DNA of 64,000 nt from Phycisphaerales bacterium (GCA_003141315.1 PLLP01000002.1:210336-274335), one strand, 5' to 3'. Shown: positions 18,152 to 28,532, numbered from the stretch's first letter. The notes: a model not told the origin generated them from the letters alone. A program made the numbers and translations.

Positions 18152-20107
18152 ATGAATAAAATGGCAGGGACAATTTGTTCTATCATCGTCTCATTGGTTC
18201 TTATATCGGCAGTATGTGCAGTGGCTATCGCTTCGGCGCCCGCAAGTAATGAAGCCGGTCAGACGCTGATAGAAAAAAAGGCCGGCGAAACTGAGAAGAT
18301 GAAAGAGATGAAGGATGCGGCGGATGCAGCAAAGAGAAAGGCTATCGAAGACGAAAGGATGCTTGCCGCTGAAAAGAAAAAGGCAAAGCAGCTTTCCGTT
18401 ATAAATAAACTCAACCTGCCGGAAGATACGACAGCGAAACTCTCTGTGAAGGAAATCCAAATCAGCGGCAATACGCTGCTTACAGCTAATGACCTGATTG
18501 CGGATATGCCGCTTGTTTTTAACGCATCGAATAGTGCGCTATCCAAGGCATCGCCGCAGGACCTTTACGACCTGCGGACTATTAACGAGATTCTCACGCT
18601 GCCCGGCCAAAGGCGGGAGGTTTCCGTGAGGACAATCCAGGGATTTATTCAATACATACTTTCGGCATACCAGGACAGGAACTATGGCGGCGTGTATGTG
18701 TATGTGCCGAAGCAGGCGCTTCTTAACGGGACGAAACTGGCTGACGAAATTCTTCCGGTTAAGGTAATCGAGACAACCGTTTCAACGCTGCGTATAACAG
18801 CCTACGATGTAAATCAGGCGCAGCGTGAGCAGCCGATACTGAAGAGGAGCGTTATCGAACAGTGGTCGCCGGTAAAACCCGGAACGACGCTCAATAAAAA
18901 GAAGCTCGACCATTTTGTCAACCTGCTCAACCTCAACCCCGATAGATATATCTCGGCAACAATTTCGAAAGGCACGGAGCCGAATTCATTAGCAGTCGGC
19001 TATGATGTTTATGAAACCAGCCCCTGGCATACATATATACAGGTAGATAATTCAGGCACGTCGGACAGGCGTTACAAACCGAGGCTCGGACTAATCAACA
19101 CTGACCTTACAGGCCGCGATGACCGCCTTACGCTTATGGCACAGATTGCACCTGAGAAGGGCTTCGAAGATAACTACGCTGTCTATGGAAGCTATGATGT
19201 GCCGCTGTGGACGCCGCGGCTTCGCCTTACGGCCTTCGGCGGCAGGAGCGAATTCGAGACGCTTGCGCCGGGCGATATAAGCTTTCTCGGTCACGGCTAT
19301 TTTTATGGCAGTATGCTTCGGCTGAACGTGTTCGAGCACAGAAACTGGTTCGTTGACCTTACGGGGTCGCTGAGCAAAGAAGAAAGTAAAATCACATCGT
19401 CTATTTTCTCATCCTTCTTCGGCTCGGACATCAGCTGGCTGCTGTGGTCGGCAGGAGTGGAAATTCATCACAGAGACGATATGTCGCAAAGCAATATTTC
19501 ATTTAATCAATATTCGAGCATGGGTGAATCCGACAAAGCCGAATTCGATAAGTCGCGCACCGGCGCAAAGCCCGGGTTCAGGATTTATGATTTCTCCGCT
19601 GCTCACAGCCAATTCATTGATTCTTACAAGGTCAACCGCATAAGCGGATCGCTGCGGTGGATTGGTTCCAACGAGAGGCTTGTGCCTGCAAAGATGACAA
19701 CCTTCGGTGGGATGTACACTGTAAGGGGATACAAGGAAGATGAGATAGTCGCCGATGGCGGCATGCTGTTTTCTCTTCAATATGAATACGACCTGGTGAA
19801 GCGAAGTGAAAGAGAACAGCGGAAGGTGAGTTTGGATGCTAACGCACCTATTCAACCTGAAAAGGGAAAGGCGTGGCTGAAGAGACTTGCGCCTTTGTGC
19901 TTTATCGATGGCGGACAGGCAAGAATAAAAGACCCGATGGTTGGCGAAAAAGATAACGAGAGCCTGCTGTCGGTTGGTATCGGTCTTACAGCGGAAGTGA
20001 CGGACCACTATCAGGCGGCGGTTTACGCGGGCTGGCCTTTGAAGGATGCGGGCCCGACTGAAAAAGGAAAGCCGAGATTGAATTTCAGCGTTGCCGCAAA
20101 ATGGTAA
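18152..20107 (+). CDS. ShlB/FhaC-type outer-membrane transporter (TpsB)
   Basis: 651 residues. A signal peptide (MNKMAGTICSIIVSLVLISA...) is followed by a Lys/Glu/Ala-rich helical stretch (about 35-85). POTRA domains follow (KLSVKEIQISGNTLLTANDLI; then LRITAYDVNQ), and from about residue 285 a 16-strand-type barrel (SPWHTYIQVDNSGTSDRRYKP, ... VRGYKEDEIVADGG with the conserved VRGY motif of the Omp85/TpsB superfamily). It exports the large partner encoded next. ATG 18152 has AAGGAG at 18137-18142; an earlier GTG at 18002 is not supported. Confidence 0.88.
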   Translation: MNKMAGTICSIIVSLVLISAVCAVAIASAPASNEAGQTLIEKKAGETEKMKEMKDAADAAKRKAIEDERMLAAEKKKAKQLSVINKLNLPEDTTAKLSVKEIQISGNTLLTANDLIADMPLVFNASNSALSKASPQDLYDLRTINEILTLPGQRREVSVRTIQGFIQYILSAYQDRNYGGVYVYVPKQALLNGTKLADEILPVKVIETTVSTLRITAYDVNQAQREQPILKRSVIEQWSPVKPGTTLNKKKLDHFVNLLNLNPDRYISATISKGTEPNSLAVGYDVYETSPWHTYIQVDNSGTSDRRYKPRLGLINTDLTGRDDRLTLMAQIAPEKGFEDNYAVYGSYDVPLWTPRLRLTAFGGRSEFETLAPGDISFLGHGYFYGSMLRLNVFEHRNWFVDLTGSLSKEESKITSSIFSSFFGSDISWLLWSAGVEIHHRDDMSQSNISFNQYSSMGESDKAEFDKSRTGAKPGFRIYDFSAAHSQFIDSYKVNRISGSLRWIGSNERLVPAKMTTFGGMYTVRGYKEDEIVADGGMLFSLQYEYDLVKRSEREQRKVSLDANAPIQPEKGKAWLKRLAPLCFIDGGQARIKDPMVGEKDNESLLSVGIGLTAEVTDHYQAAVYAGWPLKDAGPTEKGKPRLNFSVAAKW

Positions 20108-20111
20108 AGAA

Positions 20112-20145
20112 CCCCTGCGTTTAACAGCGTGAGCTGTCGCAGGGG
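20112..20145. other. Hairpin between tpsB and tpsA
   Basis: CCCCTGCG at 20112-20119 pairs with CGCAGGGG at 20138-20145, with an inner stem ACAGC-GTGA-GCTGT. No T-run follows. It may tune the ratio of the two products by attenuation or RNA processing. Confidence 0.5.
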
Positions 20146-20212
20146 ATAAAAGATAAAAGGTTCGTAAGCAATAGGTTTGGTATAGAAGGTATTTGATATA
20201 AGGGGAATGATG

Positions 20213-23200
20213 ATGAAAAGAGTAAGAAAATTTTCTAACAAGTATTATATCAGGCAAATTATGGCCTGCTTTCTGGCGACATGCATGTTCTTTGGCCCGT
20301 CAGTCTATGCGGGGCCTGAGGGCGCGAGCGTGGTGCAGGGGCCTGTGACATTCCAGCAGGTGGGTAATACCTGGAATATCACCCAGAATACCGGCAGTGC
20401 TATTGTCAATTACAGCAAATTCAATGTCGGCAGCTCAGAGGTCATCAACTTTTTGCACAATAACCCGGGCTTTACCGATTTTGCGATACTGAACCGGATT
20501 CTATCTTCAAATCCGACCAGCCTGAACGGGACGATAAACTCGCAGGGGCGCGTCTGGTTTGTTAATCCTGCCGGTGTTCTTTTTGGGGGCAATGCGAGGA
20601 TTAACGTTGCACAGCTGGTGGCGAGCGGCCTGAACATCTCCGACAGTGATTTTATCAACAAAAATTACAAATTCGAGAGCGGCTGTTTTTCGCACTCTTT
20701 GAAAGTTAAAGACAGATGGGGTCACTGGCAATGGGTTGAAGACACGTATAATTTTGGCGGTAACGTTACAGTCAACAGCGGAGCACAGCTTAATGCTGCC
20801 CAAATTATGCTCGTAGGCAAAAGCGTATTTAATGACGGCACTCTTACAGCGAGGGATACGGACAGCACTTACGTAGTTATGGGCGCCGGGGACACGGTGA
20901 AATTCTTCCAGCCGGGCAGCGATGTAATTATCGAGGCAGCCAACCCCGCCAGCCGCAAAATCGTAAATAATGGAAACATTAATACCGATGGCGATGTTCT
21001 GCTTGGTGCAGGCGACATCTACACAAAGGCTATCGATAACCTCGACACACTGACGGCAAAATCACTGGGCAATATCACCGTTGACGGGGCAATCGATGCC
21101 ACCGGCGATGTTATGTTTTATGCGGATTATGACCACCAGAACGGCGGCGATTTTCTTTCTACTGCGGCTGCACCTATTACAAGCGAACTGGGAAATATCG
21201 AAATCAGAGGCAATGACGTCGAGATGGGTGCTGCTGTAAATGCAGGCGAAAATCTGACTATTGTCGGAAGGGACTGCCAGCCCGCAGAAGGAGCGGACTG
21301 GGGCAATGTTCATGCGAAAAGCACACTAACGGCAGGCGGCGACATCTCGATTTCAGATACAGGCGAAAAAGCAGACTGGGTGCCGGGCTATTGGGAATAT
21401 GTCGGAGGTTCTTCGGAAGGCAACCCCGGCGGCGGAAACGGCAATGGTAATTGGAATGAAGGCAACCAGGGCAACGGCTATGGAAACAATAGTTCAGGCA
21501 ATCAGGGAAACGGCAACGGAGCAGGAATGGCAGGCTGCGGTGACTGGGAGTGGGTGCCGGGTCATTGGGAATATAATTATTACCCCGGCACAATTACGCT
21601 CGATGGTGATGTGACCGCTGGCGCAAATTTGAAACTTTATAACGATACATACACAACGAATGTTACCGGCAACGGCGTGACGCTGAAGGCCGGCAATAAT
21701 CTGGAGCTGCTTAACAGCGCTGACCCTTATGAAAAGTGCACAATCTTGTCAGGCGAACATTATCTTGCACTTGTCGCAGGCAACGAAGTTGTCGTCGGAC
21801 TTGATACGACCATCGGCGTGACGGGCAGTACGTTGTTATTGCATCAGTACCAGCCAATAGATATCGGAAATTATTCATTTTTCAATCAGTCAGGCACTAA
21901 TCTATCGCTGATAAGCGACAATGGCGCAGTTTTAGCGGAAACTTCTGACGGCGTCAATGCCGCCGACCAGTGGGCATCCATCGGCGCAAAGGCATTCGGC
22001 GACATTACACTTTCAGGAAATGGTTCGATAACTCTCGGCGATAACGGTGCCGGTGAATCCGCCTCGCTGCACTCGACAAACGGAAATATTTCGGTTACAT
22101 CAGGCGAAAATATCTTTGCCCAGAAAAATATTATTGCAGATACAGGTGATATCACCGTAAAGGCTGCGAACAGGCTTCAGCTTAATGCCGGTGCATCTGC
22201 GGGCAAGAATATATCTTTACTTGCTGACAGCGATTACAGGCTGGGCGACAATCTCGTTGTTGCAGGTCCGCTTTATGCAGGCGACACAATGAATCTCGAA
22301 GGCGCCAACGTATATCTCCACAGCGCAGCGGAATCTGTTGGCGATATGTCGATTTACGCTCATGGGCTGTATAACGACACCCTGAAACCCGAAGATTATG
22401 TTGAAAATCCCGCGGACCTTTTGGGCGGCGGCGATGTCTATGTATATAATACACTAAAATCAGACAACGGTAATATCGACATCAAGGCGCAGGAATTCGA
22501 TTATGTGAACGGTCCGGCAGATTATCCCGATTATCATCAATACGAATTCAATGGAAAAGATTACGACCAGACCGGCGATATTCATCTGCTGTATGGCGAT
22601 GGTAATCCGGCTACCTCCGAGGTCTATGCGGGGCAGGATGTTCTGCTTCATAATGACACAGAAGCTGCCGCCGGTCTCAAGATTGAGGCGGGCGACGATA
22701 TTTACGTCGGCGGAGATGATGCTGCTTTCGCAGCTTCTGATGACCCGAAAAATGCTTATGCCTATGAATCGATATTCGACCTCGACGGCGACCTCTTCCT
22801 GAAAGCCGGCAGCAACGGCACGAGCGGCGGTAACATCACAATAGGAGGCGGCATCTCAACTACAGGCGACCTCACTATGATTGCAGGCGGCGGCACAGAT
22901 GTTTCCGGGACGACAGGCTGGAACGAATCGAACATAAAAGTTGTCGGCCCGGTAATCACTTTTGGAAATTTATATGCGAAGGCAGGAAATAATATCCGGC
23001 TCGACGGTCTTGGCCAGCATGGGCAAACGCTTATGGGGGCTTACGCCGCGGGCAATATGCAATTGCAGGCTTACGGGCGTATTGACGTATTAAACAATGC
23101 CGATTTGGTGACCGTGTTCGGCGATATGAGTATTGCGGCAGGCGATAATGACGCCATAATTGGCCCGCAGCCATTCGCAAAAAGCGTTTTGGCAACGGGC

Positions 23201-25429
23201 AATGTGAATTCCGGCGGAAAACTTTCTGTGACGGCTCAGGACAACATTGACCTTCAGGGAAATGTTTCTTCGGTTTCGGATATGCTGGTTCAGGCTGGCA
23301 AAAACATCACATTAAACGCAATAGCGCCCAGCACTTCCGCAGGCGGCAATATGACCCTGACGGCAGGCAACGATGTGATTGCCTACAGCACACTGACGGC
23401 AGGCGGCAATATCGAAATCTCCTCATCGGACGATACGACATATTTGTATGATAACGTTAATGCCGGCGGGGACCTGATACTCAACAACAATACGATGGTA
23501 ATGAACGCCGGTAAGACTTTGTCAGCCGGCGATGACGTGAAGGCGTATGGCTCGCTCAATGGTCAGTACGATTTGAACATCAATGCAAACGATGATGTGA
23601 AACTTAAAGGCGGCGTTAGCTCGCAGGGCAATATGAATATAGTCGCGGACGATGATATCAGTCTCAATAGTTATTGGGGCGATACCGAGGCCGGCGGCGA
23701 TATGTTTTTAACTGCGGGCGATGACGTGAAGGCTAACGGCAACCTTTTTGCAAACGGCAATATGGTAATAGGCGCCAGCGAAGAAACGATATATCTGGGC
23801 GGCGATACCTATGCGAGTGGTTATATCTGGCTTAAGGAAAATACCAAGCTTACAGGCAGCGGCGACCAGTATATAAATGCGGGCGGAAGTATTTATGCCG
23901 ATGGTTTTGTAAGAAAAGTCCGGCCGGGCGACCTGTATATGTTCGCCGGTGGAACAGATGAAGGCGGCAAATCAATCGACCTGCGATACAAGTCCGATGG
24001 TCTCAATGACCCGGCCCTTAGCACATTCAAAGGCAATATCTGGCTTGTTGGCTCAGGCGATATACAGATTCGCGGCGATGTGACAACATTTGGTCCATCC
24101 AAATGCGGATGGCTGCCGACACATGAAATCGGCTGGGAGACAGGCGGCGTGGCAATCGTTTCTACAGGCGGCAAAATTTATACTGATGACGGCAGCGATT
24201 CCCTTAACGTCTCGATTACAGGCAACTCAGACAGCCAACTTGGGCTCGGCGTCAACAATCCATTTGTGAGAATCTTCAGTTTAGAAGTTCCCGAAAGTTA
24301 TGCGGCAATTGAGATTGTGTCGCCGGTGGACCTTAAGATTGGGGCAAATGCCAAGCTGAATGCTTACGGCAGATACTACGATGATGATACGGTGAATGAC
24401 CGCGGGTTTATTAATTTTCTTGGCGAGCCGACTACTATACCGTTCGGCGGACCTTTGAGAGACCCGGGTCAGCCATTTGATTTGGCAATTTATCTTCAAA
24501 GCACAGGCGGCAACGTCGATATGAGCGGTTCTGCTCAGATACTTTCGAGCGAGCCGACAGTGCTTCCCGGACTGGTCGTGAAAATTACCGAACAGCCCGA
24601 ATTTCAGTTCGTCCCGAAGGGTGCTATGGTAATAGATGCTTATGACACGGTGACATTTGACGGCGCCGCCGGCGGGCAGTTCAAGAATTCCCTTGCGGTC
24701 GGCCAGGTCGGCAGCAGGCTCGAAGTCTGCTCACGAATAACAGAATGGCTCGACGAAGCAGTCGGCAGGCTGCCTTTCCCGGCAGACCTTACGCTGCCTG
24801 AAAATTATAATTATGTGATGCGCGGCGCAGGCGCCGAAAATCCGCTAATTGGTCCAGGCGCTCCTGCCTGGGTTCTTGAGTCAAGATTGACTCCTCCGCC
24901 TATCAATGCTATGCGATTCCTGGCGCCAGACGTGCGTGTGCCGGAAATAGCAGGCTGCCCGGCGGTGATTGCCGCTGCGACGGCGGAACTCGGCATATCG
25001 CCGGCGAACATCCAGTTCGCAATGGCAGATACAGCGTTATCGGCTACCGATATTCAGCCCTGCGATACCTGCGCAAGACTTGTTAGTGCGGCTGCGATTC
25101 TGAAAGATGAAGATGGCTCGCGTATGCGTGCGCTGGTTGAGGCGATAAATGCTGCGGCGCCGGCCAATGTGCCGTTCACGCCGGAAATCGGCACCCAGAT
25201 TGCTGCTGCATTCGAGAATCACAAGGCAGACGGCACCGCTTATGCTTCTGCCCTCGAATATGTCGATGCCTTTGTCGAATATGTAAAGATTCTGGATACG
25301 GAAATGAATTCGCCAACAGGCGACCCGGTGGCGTTCGCTATGGCCAAGCACGGCAAGGGTATTACCGAGACTGATAATGCGAATGTTGCGGCGTTCATTG
25401 CATCGAGGCTCGAACAGGTTACGCGTTAA
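20213..25429 (+). CDS. Filamentous-haemagglutinin-like exoprotein (TpsA)
   Basis: About 1738 residues. A signal peptide with a long basic start (MKRVRKFSNKYYIRQIM...) precedes the TPS secretion domain (about 35-170: VQGPVTFQQVGNTWNI, FNVGSSEVINF, GRVWFVNPAGVLFGGNARI), which is diagnostic for TpsA proteins. The body is a long series of beta-helix rungs (GGDI, GNMNI, TAGDDV types). A Gly/Asn-rich insert near 402-442 is flanked by duplicated WVPGxWEY segments. The last 300 residues lack helix rungs and end without a sorting tag. Three ATGs stand in a row; 20213 has the best spacing from GGGG at 20202-20205. Exported by the upstream TpsB; an adhesin role is inferred. Confidence 0.85.
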   Translation: MKRVRKFSNKYYIRQIMACFLATCMFFGPSVYAGPEGASVVQGPVTFQQVGNTWNITQNTGSAIVNYSKFNVGSSEVINFLHNNPGFTDFAILNRILSSNPTSLNGTINSQGRVWFVNPAGVLFGGNARINVAQLVASGLNISDSDFINKNYKFESGCFSHSLKVKDRWGHWQWVEDTYNFGGNVTVNSGAQLNAAQIMLVGKSVFNDGTLTARDTDSTYVVMGAGDTVKFFQPGSDVIIEAANPASRKIVNNGNINTDGDVLLGAGDIYTKAIDNLDTLTAKSLGNITVDGAIDATGDVMFYADYDHQNGGDFLSTAAAPITSELGNIEIRGNDVEMGAAVNAGENLTIVGRDCQPAEGADWGNVHAKSTLTAGGDISISDTGEKADWVPGYWEYVGGSSEGNPGGGNGNGNWNEGNQGNGYGNNSSGNQGNGNGAGMAGCGDWEWVPGHWEYNYYPGTITLDGDVTAGANLKLYNDTYTTNVTGNGVTLKAGNNLELLNSADPYEKCTILSGEHYLALVAGNEVVVGLDTTIGVTGSTLLLHQYQPIDIGNYSFFNQSGTNLSLISDNGAVLAETSDGVNAADQWASIGAKAFGDITLSGNGSITLGDNGAGESASLHSTNGNISVTSGENIFAQKNIIADTGDITVKAANRLQLNAGASAGKNISLLADSDYRLGDNLVVAGPLYAGDTMNLEGANVYLHSAAESVGDMSIYAHGLYNDTLKPEDYVENPADLLGGGDVYVYNTLKSDNGNIDIKAQEFDYVNGPADYPDYHQYEFNGKDYDQTGDIHLLYGDGNPATSEVYAGQDVLLHNDTEAAAGLKIEAGDDIYVGGDDAAFAASDDPKNAYAYESIFDLDGDLFLKAGSNGTSGGNITIGGGISTTGDLTMIAGGGTDVSGTTGWNESNIKVVGPVITFGNLYAKAGNNIRLDGLGQHGQTLMGAYAAGNMQLQAYGRIDVLNNADLVTVFGDMSIAAGDNDAIIGPQPFAKSVLATGNVNSGGKLSVTAQDNIDLQGNVSSVSDMLVQAGKNITLNAIAPSTSAGGNMTLTAGNDVIAYSTLTAGGNIEISSSDDTTYLYDNVNAGGDLILNNNTMVMNAGKTLSAGDDVKAYGSLNGQYDLNINANDDVKLKGGVSSQGNMNIVADDDISLNSYWGDTEAGGDMFLTAGDDVKANGNLFANGNMVIGASEETIYLGGDTYASGYIWLKENTKLTGSGDQYINAGGSIYADGFVRKVRPGDLYMFAGGTDEGGKSIDLRYKSDGLNDPALSTFKGNIWLVGSGDIQIRGDVTTFGPSKCGWLPTHEIGWETGGVAIVSTGGKIYTDDGSDSLNVSITGNSDSQLGLGVNNPFVRIFSLEVPESYAAIEIVSPVDLKIGANAKLNAYGRYYDDDTVNDRGFINFLGEPTTIPFGGPLRDPGQPFDLAIYLQSTGGNVDMSGSAQILSSEPTVLPGLVVKITEQPEFQFVPKGAMVIDAYDTVTFDGAAGGQFKNSLAVGQVGSRLEVCSRITEWLDEAVGRLPFPADLTLPENYNYVMRGAGAENPLIGPGAPAWVLESRLTPPPINAMRFLAPDVRVPEIAGCPAVIAAATAELGISPANIQFAMADTALSATDIQPCDTCARLVSAAAILKDEDGSRMRALVEAINAAAPANVPFTPEIGTQIAAAFENHKADGTAYASALEYVDAFVEYVKILDTEMNSPTGDPVAFAMAKHGKGITETDNANVAAFIASRLEQVTR

Positions 25430-25450
25430 AAAGTTTTGCAGAAATTCCAG

Positions 25451-25490
25451 AGGCCTGCCGTCCCGAAAAGACGACAGGCCTTTTTTATTT
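25451..25490 (+). terminator. Intrinsic terminator after tpsA
   Basis: AGGCCTGCCGTC and GACGACAGGCCT form a stem with one mismatch and a CCGAAAA loop, followed by TTTTTATTTT. It lies 22 bases after the tpsA stop. Confidence 0.9.
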
Positions 25491-25520
25491 TAGAAGCTGT
25501 TTTTTAATGGCTGCTAATAA

Positions 25521-26522
25521 TTATTTAACTTTATATGTTGTGCCCTTAACTTCATCAGTCACTTCAGTGCCGGATGGAAGTTCTATTTCAAAAACTTTGT
25601 TGTCTCTTTTTTGATTGCATATTATCGGCGATGTCGTCTGAAAGGCATTGATATTGTCCGAGTCGCTGTTTATTATATCGCCGCTGCTCGGAAACCACAG
25701 GTTTTCTCCAATCTTTTCGAGTGTTTGCACTTCAAAGGTAACGTTAGGATTATCTCTTCTTAAATATTCAAATCTTACAGGCGTATAATTATGGTCTATC
25801 GAGAAATATATCCTCGCAACCGGTATTTTCGCAGTCTGCTGCAGTAAATCGATATGAATCGTTTTGAATCCGCCCACGGATTGAACTGTCGTATCCAGAT
25901 AAATCATCTCAGGATTATTTTTCAGGATATAGGAAAGGGTGTAATAATTCGTCATTTTGCTCAAACTCGTATGAAATACCGAAAATCCCATCGGAGTAAG
26001 ACGTAAAGATACTTCCGGCTCCTGCTTCTGGCCGGATATTTTCGCCCATTTTCTTGGTGTAGGCCAGCCGCCCATACTCAATTTCCTGCCAACCTTTCCA
26101 TCGCAGGATTCTTTCGTTGTTTGTTGCCAGGAATTACCATCCTTCATAACAAGAGTTGCTGATTCCTCTTTTACAAATCCCCAGTTCACCGGCGATAAAT
26201 TCGGGTCGTATGCATCAGCGGATAACCCTTGTTTTATTGTTTGATTCGAATCGGCAGGAGGTCGCGACAGATAAAGCTTAAACTTGCGAATACCATCTTT
26301 AGGAACTAAAACAGGAGCTCCCATTTTCTTTTCCTCTTCCTCTGCCGTCAGTGGCGGAATATTGTACCATTCATAATCAACACAGATATCAGAAACAGCA
26401 GATTCCATATCTTTCATAATTGTCGCCAATTGCTCTTTTGATAATTCATTTGAGAAAGATAAGGGATTTATAAATAAAATAGAATAAAATAAAATCGAAA
26501 CACAACAAATTTTATTAAACAT
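25521..26522 (-). CDS. Exported protein of unknown function
   Basis: 333 residues with a signal peptide (MFNKICCVSILFYSILFINPLSFS). The rest is mostly beta, with alternating strands such as FKTIHIDLLQQTAKIPVARIYFSIDHNYTPVRFEYL, which recalls LolA/LolB-like or MucB-like periplasmic folds seen in planctomycete outer-membrane-lipoprotein-sorting annotations. No catalytic motif stands out. AGGAGACAAGAA precedes the ATG. It is the third gene of a minus-strand group behind 27021-28340 and 26612-26977. The region is more AT-rich than its neighbours. Confidence 0.65.
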   Translation of the reverse strand: MFNKICCVSILFYSILFINPLSFSNELSKEQLATIMKDMESAVSDICVDYEWYNIPPLTAEEEEKKMGAPVLVPKDGIRKFKLYLSRPPADSNQTIKQGLSADAYDPNLSPVNWGFVKEESATLVMKDGNSWQQTTKESCDGKVGRKLSMGGWPTPRKWAKISGQKQEPEVSLRLTPMGFSVFHTSLSKMTNYYTLSYILKNNPEMIYLDTTVQSVGGFKTIHIDLLQQTAKIPVARIYFSIDHNYTPVRFEYLRRDNPNVTFEVQTLEKIGENLWFPSSGDIINSDSDNINAFQTTSPIICNQKRDNKVFEIELPSGTEVTDEVKGTTYKVK

Positions 26523-26611
26523 TTCTTGTCTCCTAAAAAATATTCGAAAACCGGCAGGTAATCAATACAAACCAACTTATTAGCTTGTAAAATTACCTAC
26601 CCCCCAAAATA

Positions 26612-26977
26612 CTAACAATATTGTCTGTAATAATACCCTCCTAAACCGGTCTCATCACAGTCACATGCTGTGTCACCATAAGTTCGAGTTCTACACGTAT
26701 ACGTTGTTATTTGGCAACAAACTTCTCTTAAAGTAGTGCAACTACGACCGTTCCATCCGGCACAATACCAGTCCGATGCACCTGGCCCACAGGATGGACC
26801 ACATTCACCCTCGCAACCCATGTTATCCTCGTTCCAACGACATGTTCCCATACTTTTGGCCACCCCACAATGATTACCTAATGACTGACATGGACCGCAT
26901 GCCGAAGAATTCTGTGCTTCCAAGAAAATAGATAGTGCAAACAAAACCAAAAATGCCAGCAAAAATATCTTTTTCAT
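26612..26977 (-). CDS. Small exported cysteine-rich protein
   Basis: 121 residues: a signal peptide (MKKIFLLAFLVLFALSIFLEAQ) and about 97 mature residues with 15 cysteines, including CGPC, CEGECGPSCGPG, VCC and CDCD. The spacing resembles disulfide-knotted extracellular domains rather than zinc fingers, but I recognise no named family. The odd number of cysteines allows one free thiol, dimerisation or a missed pair. I chose the second ATG (26977) because AAGGAG is 9 bases upstream of it and only 3 from the first. It is encoded between two exported proteins on the same strand. Confidence 0.7.
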   Translation of the reverse strand: MKKIFLLAFLVLFALSIFLEAQNSSACGPCQSLGNHCGVAKSMGTCRWNEDNMGCEGECGPSCGPGASDWYCAGWNGRSCTTLREVCCQITTYTCRTRTYGDTACDCDETGLGGYYYRQYC

Positions 26978-27020
26978 AAACATTTACTCCTTAGATTGAC
27001 ATGTGATATTTTATATCCCA

Positions 27021-28340
27021 TTATTTATATTGTTCGATAATGTCACGAATGGTCTTGATAATCAATGGATTTGAGGAACTTTTCAGAACGATATTACCGT
27101 ACTGATTTATCTTTTGAGCCGCAACTTCATGACCAATCTCTCCTGATTTTGACAGCTGGTCATAACTTTGTGCAAGATTCAAATTAACCTGCCACATTTT
27201 TTCATTGTCATAACCAAGCGAATCATTGGGTATCTTTTCAAGGTATCTAATCGCCTTCTGGTAACTACCCTGTTGATAATAACAAAATCCTATGAAACCA
27301 TAAGCCTTCCAGGTATATACCTTAGAATAAGGTAATTCACTCAAAACTTTATCGTACACATTTATGGCCTTGCCCAATATCTCTTTGCCGCCCGCAATAT
27401 CTTCACTATTTAACCGTGAACGGCCTTTATCAAAATATGCGTCTCCTATTTTGAAGACAGCATCATATAAATCCGGATTATCTCTAAACTCGTTGATTAA
27501 AAGATTAACAGAAGAAATGACGTTTGAGTCGCTTTCATTATCAATTAAAGAGATAGTATTTATCCGTAAGATATTTAACCTGGCTGTTCGAGCTTGTGTG
27601 CTTTTTGCATAATTATTTGACACATATTCATACACTTGTTTTGCATTCTCAGTTTTTTTATCCCAATCATACCTGGAAGCTATATACAGCAAAGCTTCAG
27701 GTAATTTTGGATTATCTGAAAAATTATTAATCAGCGTTTTTGTATATACATCTGCCGCTTTATCATCGTTTTTTGCGATATTTAAAATAGCAAGTCCCAT
27801 CTGCGACCAAATAGCAAAATCAGACTTGGGATAATTTGCCAATACGTATTTATATACACCTTCCGCCTCGTTAAATTTGTTAAACCAGTAATAAGAATCC
27901 GCCACATTAAAAACGGCTTCAGCTATGTTTGGGTCGGCAGAGTAATTCTTCTTGAGATTATCAAGCTCAGCCTGCGCATCCGCCATTTTACCAAGTGCAA
28001 TATTCGATACAACCACCCCTTTTTGTGCAAACACAGCCTGTCTGCTGGTCGGCCATTTATCAATCACATCCTTATAAACCCCTATCGACTCAGAATATTT
28101 CCTGCTGTCGCGGTAGAACTCGGCTATATCATAGGCTGCAGACGAAACCGACTTGCTATCTGCAAAATCAGTAATAAGCTTCTGATATGCATCAGTCGCC
28201 TCTGCGTTTTTGCCGGCAGTGACATAAGCCTTGATGACTGTCTTGGCCTGTTCAATATCAGTTAATGAATTTGCAAAAACATAACCTGCTGAAAGAATGA
28301 TATAACAACCAATAACATAAAAGACAATTTTTCTATACAT
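27021..28340 (-). CDS. Exported TPR-repeat protein
   Basis: 439 residues with a signal peptide (MYRKIVFYVIGCYIILSAGYVFA). Then at least eight TPR-like units, several with the YbgF/BamD-like consensus (ESIGVYKDVIDKWPTSRQA, EAEGVYKYVLANYPKSDFA, NAKQVYEYVSNNYAKS). It is probably a periplasmic scaffold for other proteins. AGGAGGCC sits close before the ATG. It begins a group of three exported proteins (with the Cys-rich protein and the 333-aa protein), which suggests a joint envelope function. Confidence 0.75.
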   Translation of the reverse strand: MYRKIVFYVIGCYIILSAGYVFANSLTDIEQAKTVIKAYVTAGKNAEATDAYQKLITDFADSKSVSSAAYDIAEFYRDSRKYSESIGVYKDVIDKWPTSRQAVFAQKGVVVSNIALGKMADAQAELDNLKKNYSADPNIAEAVFNVADSYYWFNKFNEAEGVYKYVLANYPKSDFAIWSQMGLAILNIAKNDDKAADVYTKTLINNFSDNPKLPEALLYIASRYDWDKKTENAKQVYEYVSNNYAKSTQARTARLNILRINTISLIDNESDSNVISSVNLLINEFRDNPDLYDAVFKIGDAYFDKGRSRLNSEDIAGGKEILGKAINVYDKVLSELPYSKVYTWKAYGFIGFCYYQQGSYQKAIRYLEKIPNDSLGYDNEKMWQVNLNLAQSYDQLSKSGEIGHEVAAQKINQYGNIVLKSSSNPLIIKTIRDIIEQYK

Positions 28341-28503
28341 TTATAGGCCTCCTGCTTTTTAAAGTTGAATGGAACTTACTGAAATGTGGATAAAAAATCT
28401 GCGTGAAACCTGACAGCGGCTTTCGGGTGTGAATCCGCATATCTATACCTCCATTTTTTTAAGCTTATTTTTCCGCTTTTTGCATCTCTATATATAGAAT
28501 TGT

Positions 28504-28532
28504 AGTTTACCCCTCCCCTGTAGCTATGTCAA
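28504..28532 (-). promoter_or_regulatory. Candidate promoter for the three-gene exported-protein group
   Basis: On the minus strand TTGACA (complement of 28527-28532) and TAAACT (complement of 28504-28509), spaced 17. It implies a leader of about 155 bases. The rest of 28341-28684 is AT-rich and contains no recognisable gene. Confidence 0.4.
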
